This document shows positions 31,601 to 38,884 of a stretch of 64,000 nt of DNA, piece after piece. Position 1 is the first letter of the stretch; every line of letters starts with the position of its first letter. The position numbers and the translations under genes were made by a program. The stretch is taken from NCBI GenBank assembly GCA_030374805.1, contig JARGSG010000211.1, forward strand, positions 434,001 through 498,000. Reading direction: 5' to 3'. The stretch is from Gracilaria gracilis. Its lineage: Eukaryota > Rhodophyta > Florideophyceae > Gracilariales > Gracilariaceae. The notes beneath the pieces are model-generated. The model had not been told where the DNA came from. It made no database searches and was given only the letters and a program-made list of their open reading frames with translations.

Positions 31601-33619
31601 TCAGTTTTTCTGAGCGTCGCCGCTATTTTGCGGAACCGCTGGGTTCGCAAATGCGGCTGCTGCTTCACCATGATGCGGTGAAGATTCCTGTTTTCCAGGC
31701 TGAGTATCCGCCTTCGCACGAAGGTACGATTTGTCGGGAACACGTTCCCGCTCGGCGGGCGTCAACGACTCATAATGGAGAACAATTTTTGCCATCTCCC
31801 TGAATGGTAACATACAGTTCGGGGCAATATGACCAGGTTTGTAGCAAACATGGCATATGAGCTGGCGAAGAGAATCCGCATTGGGCGGCCTTCGCTCCTG
31901 TCTCGGGGGGTAGGGATCCCTCCACCCGGGGCGGGAGTTTCTGTATCCGCCAGAGTGCGGCACTGGCAATGCCGGAACATGATTACCGGCGTACAGAGCA
32001 GGATCCGAATCTTCGGTTGTCGGTCCCATCGTGGATGGCAGGTCCGACGTTGCCAAAGATTGGTCACTCTGCACTAGGTGCACGTTGTCGTAGTTAGCAT
32101 GGGCTGAACCTCTCGATTGATGCTGTGATAAATCCCTCTCTTCCAGATGGAATAGACGGCGTGTGCGAGACTTAATGCCGGCACGTGCCCGTGCCGCATC
32201 ACCGTCAGCTTGGGCAAATTGAACCAGCTCCAAGTAGGAGATCTTGCGCTTGTTCTCCCGATAACGGGCTACCAAAGTCCTAATCGAGGGAACCAAGCCA
32301 TCCACAAACATGGTACATCGCTCGGCCGCGGAGTAGACGTTCCCACAGCGGTGAAAGGCCTTATTCAACCGTGTAGAATAAACGGTCTCCGTCTCTTCCG
32401 GTCCTTGCTTCGTGTCGCGCAATGCGAGTATGGCCTCTTGAATTGCGTTCCCTGTAGCGTAGGATCGCAGGAGGTACTGTACAGCCTCTGGCCAACAGGT
32501 CACTCCTCCCTCGGAGGCACGAGACGATCCGCGGACAGAGTTGTACTGGTCCTCGGCCATACCTTTTAAAAAGTAAGGCAGTGCGATGTAGGCTTGCGCC
32601 TCAGACATCCGAAGTACATCGGCTTCCCCAACATATCGGGCGAGAAAGTCCAACACTAGGATTGGATCCTGCCCAGAGAACTTATTGGGCTTCAGTGTGA
32701 GCTCCAGCCTCTTAATCTGGTCTTTCACTCGTCCAGTCCCGCGAGGGGTCATTTCTGCACTGGAGTCTTCCAGCCGATAATATCGGTACGACAGCAACTT
32801 CCGATACAATAAATTCGTCGGCTTCAGTTCCTTGAGTCCAAGGTGCTTTCGTCCTTTAGAACGGCTCCGGGCAACGCCTTGCGTGGCCTCGGTGGCCCGG
32901 GAACGGGTAGCACGAGAGCGTGGGGGCTCGTCCTCACTTTCCGAAGAATCGGTTGACGAATCCCTGACTTGGGCATTAGACTCAGAGGATGAAGAAGAGG
33001 ACGAATCAGGTTCCAATTTAACCTTTCTCTTCTTTCCCGCATGGCGGTCCTTGGAGCGGTGCGACTTCCGAGAACCTTCGGAAACCGGCACGCCGGGCGC
33101 CACAGCATCGTGGATGATGGTGTGCTCGACTGTTTCCAGACGGGCCGCTAAGCGGTTTAAACGATCAGCTGCCTTCTCATGCAGGACAGCCGATTCCTTT
33201 CGGTCTTCCATGATCTGGTTGACATCAGACCGTAAGACACGGACGTCTTGCGAAACATCCCGAACATCGGCTTCGTACAGCCGTTGCCGGAGTTTCGTAA
33301 TGTCGTGGATCAGAGCCACGTGAGAGTTCTGCATCACGCGCACTTGTGCCTCTAATTCACGGAGGGTATACTCGTCGGACCTCGACGACATGGCTTCAGC
33401 CGCTTGCGCGGAATTAGCCGGTCCTTGAGCGGGTGGGGCCCTATTGTTGGTACGGGGACCCCGGGAAGCCGGTGCTTGAGCGGTATCACCCGGGACGTTC
33501 AGTACATCCGTTGGTAACGGCGGGAGGCTCTGAGCCAGTCCAGATGATTCCGGTGGTCCGGCAATTGGGCCAGGTGCAGACCCAGCCTTCGAGCGACCGT
33601 TGTTACGGCGAGATGTCAT
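31601..33619 (-). CDS. gag: Gag of family 2, inverted copy
   Basis: 672 residues from ATG 33619, intact and nearly identical to the forward copy (seen changes: G/R in the NNxAPP region, E/D at HEAVAPG, V/A in SNVQVR, E/D in AQAEGD). Same layout: Pro/Ala-rich N-terminus, helical region, KKRKVK basic patch, Ser block, capsid-like part and zinc knuckle CHVCYKPGHIAPNC. The stop is followed 2 nt later by the pol ATG, with the same GCTCAG/CTGAGC hairpin. Confidence 0.88.
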   Translation of the reverse strand: MTSRRNNGRSKAGSAPGPIAGPPESSGLAQSLPPLPTDVLNVPGDTAQAPASRGPRTNNRAPPAQGPANSAQAAEAMSSRSDEYTLRELEAQVRVMQNSHVALIHDITKLRQRLYEADVRDVSQDVRVLRSDVNQIMEDRKESAVLHEKAADRLNRLAARLETVEHTIIHDAVAPGVPVSEGSRKSHRSKDRHAGKKRKVKLEPDSSSSSSSESNAQVRDSSTDSSESEDEPPRSRATRSRATEATQGVARSRSKGRKHLGLKELKPTNLLYRKLLSYRYYRLEDSSAEMTPRGTGRVKDQIKRLELTLKPNKFSGQDPILVLDFLARYVGEADVLRMSEAQAYIALPYFLKGMAEDQYNSVRGSSRASEGGVTCWPEAVQYLLRSYATGNAIQEAILALRDTKQGPEETETVYSTRLNKAFHRCGNVYSAAERCTMFVDGLVPSIRTLVARYRENKRKISYLELVQFAQADGDAARARAGIKSRTRRLFHLEERDLSQHQSRGSAHANYDNVHLVQSDQSLATSDLPSTMGPTTEDSDPALYAGNHVPALPVPHSGGYRNSRPGWRDPYPPRQERRPPNADSLRQLICHVCYKPGHIAPNCMLPFREMAKIVLHYESLTPAERERVPDKSYLRAKADTQPGKQESSPHHGEAAAAFANPAVPQNSGDAQKN

Positions 33620-33769
33620 TGTCCGCCGAAGCAATCGGGAGTTTTAAACGAACGATTACCGCTTCCAGCAATAACGCAAAGTAGATTCTCCCCACGCAGA
33701 GGGATACAGCACCAGTTTCCACTACAACAAAAGTTGGCCAGAAAGCCGTTTCTAGGTCGGGAGACCACT

Positions 33770-34621
33770 TGTGGGGCAAAGCCGGGAACGGAAGGAAAGA
33801 ACACAAACCGCGCCAGCGGCTACGCACCCAAGGTGTTCAGCCTTGCTTCCTATTGGGGCAGAGCAGTGGCAGAACCCTCCGATGAGGCCGACACGTGCCG
33901 GGCGTAACTCCGGGCAGCCTCTTCCTGACTTACAGACGGAGGTTGGGGGTGGAAATGGGGTTGCCAACAGGATGGATTCCACTGGGTGTGGCGTATCCCG
34001 TAGGAAAAGGGGCGAGATAGAAGGTAGCAAAATGAGCCGCACTGCGGAGCACAGACTCGTGAGGGCTGGGAATAATCCCGAGACAAAAAGGGGCAAATCT
34101 GTACAACAGGGCGAAGTGTAACGAAGCCGTAAGACGGGAAAACAGAAAGAGTGTATGGAAGAATGATAAATAAGAGGCCGTAACGACGGATAGGTGCTTC
34201 TCGGTGACGGAGGTGGATAAGTTGTCCGGATAAGCGGCGGTATTCCCCGGGAATGGGGCGAAAGACCGTGCGCAAGCGGAACTCAAGCTAGAGCCAAGGC
34301 CTCGTTGAGGTTTACTTCCCCGTACAGTGGCGGCAAGTGCCGCCACTTATATACGGCTGACAAATATCACTAAAATATCTAAGTACCCGGCACGCCGGCC
34401 AACACTACCCACGTGTACCTCCGTGGCACACTTGCAACGGCGCATCCGGTAATCGGGCGCGGGCACACACGTTTCGCGCCAGTCCTACCCTTCATAGGCG
34501 GATCCCTAATCCAGGCCAAATAGGCAAATAGACTTCATAATAGTAGGAAGTTCAGCCGAAAATAACAACGGATGTATGAGCGGCATCCTTCTCAGTCCCT
34601 GCCGAGGGCAATTGCTCTACA
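33770..34621 (-). repeat. 5' LTR of the inverted family 2 copy
   Basis: 852 bp; its outer end TGTAGAGC is at 34621, followed on the plus strand by CAGCG (CGCTG in element orientation). Its U3 differs from the other two LTRs at several bases (CGGCAGGGACTGAGAAGG, CATACATCC, GACTGGCGCGAAACG). This supports an origin from a different insertion than the LTR at 17604. Confidence 0.9.
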
Positions 34622-34941
34622 CAGCGTGGGGTTATAAGAGTCTTGATGGCCTTCTTGCTTCTTTCATCAATCATACTTTGATGATAGGGACCCTCGATTT
34701 TGCCATCGATAAGCTTGAGGGTGAGCTTGCGTAACAAGGATGCATTGAACTTAACTCCCGCTTTTCGCATGCGGTTGAAGTCGTCCAGCAAATCCTGGTG
34801 TAGGGCAAACACCCACGGCGTTATGCGACGTTCTCTTTCGCCGCGGCTCTTACAATTGTGTCTCTTGAGCCCATTTTTGGTGACACGTACGAATGAGAAC
34901 TCTCCTTTTCTTGACATGCTATCCTGCCCGTTGGCTAACAT
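34622..34941 (-). pseudogene. N-terminal fragment of a transposase-like gene cut by LTR
   Basis: From ATG 34941 (MLANGQDSM) about 106 codons are open until the LTR starts at 34621. The protein is basic (KNGLKRHNCKSRGERERR), followed by helical blocks WVFALHQDLLDDFNRMR and FNASLLRKLTLKLIDGKI. Short helical blocks of this kind occur in the DNA-binding N-terminus of pogo/CENP-B-like transposases, but the match is not firm. The rest of the gene, expected after a second CGCTG, is not in this window. It is the host site of the inverted retroelement's 5' end. Confidence 0.4.
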
Positions 34942-36011
34942 TTGTCGTTGTTTCCAGTATCTACAGGCTCTTTGGAGGTTGGTTTTGGCACTTCCACGGA
35001 AGTATTGGGGAAATTGCGCGACTGCTTGAGAGGGTATATGCGTTGCTCCTTCGGCAAGAGCTCAGTTTATCATCCAGCGTGCGATAGTTGCCCTTTGGGT
35101 GTTTGTGAGGACCTATTGTGGTGAACGGCGTGTTTGGGGAGATGAATCTGGTGTTTCGGATTGGTTCTGCTGATGGTTGTGCTCTATGGACTGCTGGGTT
35201 GAGCTTGTCGTTGCAGAAGAAGATGATTCGGTTTGGTTGGTAGGATTGCTCTGCATCTGTGCAAACGCACTAAGTAAAGGAGAAGCAATGAGCGACATGA
35301 TCTCGTGTTTGGGAGAAGCTGTCTATGCTTGTTTGAGCAGAGGAAGTTCTTATATAGATGTCCTGATTTGTATTTGGCGCCCAAAGCACCTGGATCTCAT
35401 GTTGGCCTACATTAATTGCGTCTCAGATCCAGACGCAGTCACCTTGAATAGTGTGGCCTACTCTAATTTGTGTTACCACACTAATTGAGAACCCACACTA
35501 GTTACAGTGTTGACCTGTAGTGACGAATTGCGTGTCGTGGCCAACTGAGAATCCTTTGAGACGGGATACATTAGTTTTCTTGTTCTTGTGTACCGGGGCA
35601 AACCACCTTCGTTATCTTCACACATATTCAACCAAAGTTGGAAGTAGAGCAAGTCGACCCGAGTTGGCTTTCGTTTCTTGGATTGCCAGGGCGACCGAGA
35701 GCTCTTTTTCATCGTCCATCACAATATTATCTAGAACATATCTAGAACAAGGCTGATATCAGCTCCTTCGAGGGAAAAACTTTCCAGGGACGTAGAATTA
35801 CGTGTAACTGACGTTTAACGGTTTGATCACGCGCTGGTTTAAAAGCCTTTCAACCTTCAAAAATTTAAACACTAGTAGTGGAACCCCTCTTGTAAAACAG
35901 CAGCAATCCCTGGCTCTTCACTGGAAATCCAGTCGACCTGCCTATCACTTTCGCGGGAGATTATCAGCGCTGTTCCAAAAACCTTCGTTCTTCCATGTGT
36001 CGGCGTTTACG
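34942..36011. other. Upstream region of the H1-like gene, possible relic exons
   Basis: No confident gene. A minus-strand frame at 35712-35473 begins MKKSSRSPWQSKKRK and looks protein-like for about 50 codons; it may be another exon or relic of a mobile element. A TATA-like GGTTTAAAAGCC at 35836-35847 could serve the plus-strand gene at 36012. In-frame codons upstream of 36012 begin with TTG, not ATG, and are taken as 5' UTR. Confidence 0.4.
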
Positions 36012-37838
36012 ATGGCACCACGAAAGCCACAGCAACCGACCTCCGGAGTAGTTCGTCGTGTGGTACGCACCGTCACTACCGAGGAGGTCATTGAACACAT
36101 TGTGGAACCGTCTTCCTCAACACCGTCGAGGAAGACAGCCAAACCGAAAACCCCCATTAAGAAGAAAACAGCAAAGGCGTCTTCTTCTGCAAGCTCCTCA
36201 CGCTCGACCACCAAGCCAAAGGCCAAGCCGTCAGTGAAGAAGGCGGAGCCGAAGACCATTGCTGGGAAGAAGGCAGAGCCGAAGACCATTGCTGTGAAGA
36301 AAACAAAGCCGAAGACCACTACTGTGAAGAAAGCAGAGCCGAAGACCACTACTGTGAAGAAAGCAGTACCGAAGACCACTACTGTGAAGAAAACAGAGCC
36401 GAAGACCACTACTGTGAAGAAAGCAGAGCCGAAGACCACTACTGTGAAGAAGGCACCCGCAAGTGCTAGTAAGACGAAGCAGACAGCTAAAAGTAGACCC
36501 AAATCGAACAGCGCCACCTCCGCTACTAAAGCTAAAGCTCCAACGGTGAAAAGGACGGGGACTAAGACTGTCATATCCAGCACACAGAAAAAGACTGCAG
36601 CCAAGGGTACATCCTCAAAGGCTGCCACTGGCATAAAAGAAACCAAGGCCTCAGCTACCAAGGCGAAGCCCAATATCGCAAAGGCAACTGGAGTGAAGAA
36701 AGAAAAGAAGTCTCTTTCTGTACAACCTTCCATCAAGAAGAAGACTGTATCCAAACCTGCGCGGAAAAATGTGAAGAAGAGCACTGCGGCGAAATCCGAG
36801 CCGACTGCCGCTCAGCTGAATGAGGCGCAAAAACTTCATGCCGAAATGCGTGCTAAGATGTTCAATGAAGCTCTGCAGGTAGCACGAATGGAAGCGCGTG
36901 CTGAGTTTCAACGTTTGGCAAGTAAGGGACAGGATGTTACCAACAGCGCGGTGAAAACGCCCAAGGCCGAGCCGCTTTCTTTCGTAAGCAGAGGAGCTCC
37001 AGGACCCTCTTCGTTTGGTTTAGAACAACGCAGTGGTGCAAATCCACTCTTTGTCACACCCGGTGTTCGTGCCCGTCGAGTTAAGCAAACTGCTCGAAGG
37101 ACAGTGAGTACCCCAATTCCTTCATCGTCGAGATCTGCTGCACAATCTGTAGCACGCTCGAATCACGGGACTAGAGCGGTTAACCAAGATGAGGTTTGGA
37201 TTCTCTCACACGAAACGGGTTACGTCCCAGACGGCTTCCATTCCGCAGAATTGCCAGAACGTAAAGAAGTTGGCACATTTACCAGCAGGGCTGACGCAGT
37301 GAAGGAGGGTAAGCGTCTTGTTGGAAACGATGTTGGATACTCATGGGCGGAAGTGTGTGAAGCAGGTGACTTGGAAGTAGAAGAAGACTCGTCCAAGAAG
37401 TGGGAAATTTGTTGGAGTCCACCAGACTCTCAGTTTTCGCGTGTTGTGGCACTATGCGTCAAACTCAGTGAGGGGACATGGCTAGTTGAGACTGAAAGTG
37501 GCTATTATCCGGACAGGTTTCACTCCTACATGGCTCCAACCAAAAAGACTCTGGGGCCGTATAAAACACGCCAGATGGCAGTGAATATGGGTAAGAATCA
37601 GGTTGGTAGCGTATACGGCATAGACTGGGATGAAGTCGCATCTGGGGGTGATCTAGAAATCGTTGTCGATAATGCTACACGTTGGGAGGTTTGTTGGAGT
37701 CCACCAGACTCTGAATATTCTCGAGTCGTTGTCAAGCTCGTCACGGCAGCACCCGCTCAAAGCGGCGGAAATAGTATGCCAGCAAGGGGGGAAGAGAGTG
37801 ACAATGATGACTACGAAGGATTCCCTGTTATGTTTTAG
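36012..37838 (+). CDS. Lysine-rich H1-like protein with duplicated C-terminal domain
   Basis: 608 residues from ATG 36012 (MAPRKPQQP). Residues ~35-270 are extremely Lys/Ala/Pro/Thr-rich and contain seven exact-period 10-residue repeats (KK-A-EPKTTTV type), like the tails of linker histones. A helical region (~265-300, AQLNEAQKLHAEMRAKMF) follows. The C-terminal ~170 residues hold two copies of a ~75-residue domain with shared landmarks: W-x-x-x-ETGY-x-PD-x-FHS, K-x-x-G-x-F/Y, A-x-x-x-GK-x-x-VG, W-x-EV, GDLE, and KWEICWSPPDS / RWEVCWSPPDS followed by SRVV. I do not know this domain. A chromatin or DNA-binding role is suggested by the basic part only; the repeated domain might bind protein or modified peptide. 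No globular H1 winged helix is seen. Confidence 0.7.
   Translation: MAPRKPQQPTSGVVRRVVRTVTTEEVIEHIVEPSSSTPSRKTAKPKTPIKKKTAKASSSASSSRSTTKPKAKPSVKKAEPKTIAGKKAEPKTIAVKKTKPKTTTVKKAEPKTTTVKKAVPKTTTVKKTEPKTTTVKKAEPKTTTVKKAPASASKTKQTAKSRPKSNSATSATKAKAPTVKRTGTKTVISSTQKKTAAKGTSSKAATGIKETKASATKAKPNIAKATGVKKEKKSLSVQPSIKKKTVSKPARKNVKKSTAAKSEPTAAQLNEAQKLHAEMRAKMFNEALQVARMEARAEFQRLASKGQDVTNSAVKTPKAEPLSFVSRGAPGPSSFGLEQRSGANPLFVTPGVRARRVKQTARRTVSTPIPSSSRSAAQSVARSNHGTRAVNQDEVWILSHETGYVPDGFHSAELPERKEVGTFTSRADAVKEGKRLVGNDVGYSWAEVCEAGDLEVEEDSSKKWEICWSPPDSQFSRVVALCVKLSEGTWLVETESGYYPDRFHSYMAPTKKTLGPYKTRQMAVNMGKNQVGSVYGIDWDEVASGGDLEIVVDNATRWEVCWSPPDSEYSRVVVKLVTAAPAQSGGNSMPARGEESDNDDYEGFPVMF
36241..36450 (+). repeat. 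30-bp coding tandem repeat, 7 units
   Basis: Seven units of exactly 30 bp (ARRGCRGAGCCGAAGACCAYTRCTGTGAAGA-like) within the H1-like gene, each encoding ten residues with KPKT/EPKT and KK. The last five are almost identical, so the array probably changes length by slippage or unequal exchange. Confidence 0.9.
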
Positions 37839-38224
37839 GAGAGACTTCTGCTCTTCCATCCACAACCTGGTTCACTGGATACATTTTGTATTTGTTTATC
37901 CCTCCTTACGAGGCCTTGTAGTCGGATTGGCACGTGAGTTTCGGTGAGTAAACTCCACAGTATCGTTCTTCAAGTGGTCTTCGAGTTCATGGAGCAGAAA
38001 CCCCATGTTAAAACGGATTCGACCGAATGCAACGACGATAGAAGTTGGTCGATTTGGATGTCACCCCTCTCCCCATTTGTAAGACAAGTACGCTTATGCT
38101 TCCGTAATATGTGAGTTCTAATAAGGTCCAACCTGTGGCGCTTCCCTTGAAAACGTAACCAATATGTACGAAGGTATATACTTTGGTGCGCTCATTGAGC
38201 TACTGTATTGTTAACTAAGAAAGC

Positions 38225-38340
38225 AATCAAGTCTTTCTTCTCCTTCTTCTTTACTGTGGTCGTGAGTTCCCTATTCCAAAACTGAAGGAGAAGAACTACT
38301 CATTCAAGTAACTACTCAAAAATGCCAAAAACCTCTTGGG
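38225..38340 (-). pseudogene. LINE 3' end (copy a), part 1, interrupted by MITE
   Basis: On the minus strand the MITE target CCCAAGAG is followed by GGTTTTTGGCATTT..., coding KRFLAFLSSYLNE and a stop, then a short 3' UTR ending in ACCACAGTAAAGAAGAAGG. The same ending (W/x-FLAFF-KRE-YL, stop, GAC/ACCACA, AAGAAG tail) recurs in the other fragments below. The upstream part of this copy is at 38859-38884 and 41788-42060 after removal of two inserted transposons. Confidence 0.6.
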
Positions 38341-38858
38341 CAGGGATGTAACCAATCCGAGGGGGAGGGGATTGCGATTTGAGCGTGCAATCTTCCAGAC
38401 GATTGCAATAGCTTTACAGAAATCCAATCCGATTGCAATCGCTTTCCCACAGAAACAATCTAATTGCAATCCTTCCTCGGAAACACCACCCCATCGCAAT
38501 TCGTATTCATTTCGGCAATTGTAGCCCCAACTTTACTGGCATATCTACTTTTCATCCGTTTGGACCACCTCAATGCTTCCCGCACTAGTTCGACGTCCCA
38601 AAAGCGAGCATTGACGCGAAGAAAGATTGCTGTAGCCAGTATGTGAACGTTACACTTTGGACTAGAGAATTAACGTTTTCTTTCAATAGAAACTCTTTAC
38701 TCTGTTAATCAATGTCTCAGTTGCAATGATCTGCAATCTGAGGGGACGATTGGTCTGAAAGAGGCCGTCAAATTGCCATGCTTTTGGAGGCGAACAATCC
38801 ATGATTGCATCTTGGGATTGCAATAGATTCCAATCCAATCGATTTCGTTACATCCCTG
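38341..38858. mobile_element. hAT-type MITE, 518 bp, perfect 8-bp TSD
   Basis: Terminal inverted repeats CAGGGATGTAAC at both ends and an identical 8-bp duplication CTCTTGGG on each side (38333-38340 and 38859-38866). No transposase frame. The subterminal regions are filled with ATTGCAAT and partial copies (38401, 38431, 38462, 38816 and others), a palindromic motif likely to be the transposase binding site. The TIR differs from that of the neighbouring hAT element, so that element is probably not its source. Inserted within a LINE relic. Confidence 0.85.
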
Positions 38859-38884
38859 CTCTTGGGACATTGTCGGACTATTTC

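Larger units (their letters stand above)
23058..34621 (-). mobile_element. Chromovirus family 2, inverted full-length (chimeric) copy
   Basis: 11,564 bp between two 852-bp LTRs, read on the minus strand: LTR (34621-33770), primer site, gag, protease, RT-RNase H-integrase-chromodomain, antisense ORF, purine tract, LTR (23909-23058). The flanks do not match: the 5' side is CGCTG inside a different transposase-like gene, the 3' side is ATAAC inside the Harbinger gene. ATAAC is instead the left flank of the forward copy at 17604. The copy is thus best read as two insertions joined by recombination. Pol carries a stop and a frameshift. Confidence 0.9.

Noticed and set aside
35945..36784. 279-codon minus-strand frame of Phe/Val-rich repeats
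   Set aside because: Opposite strand of the 30-bp KKAEPKTTTV repeat array; hydrophobic only because GAAGAAG reads as TTCTTC.
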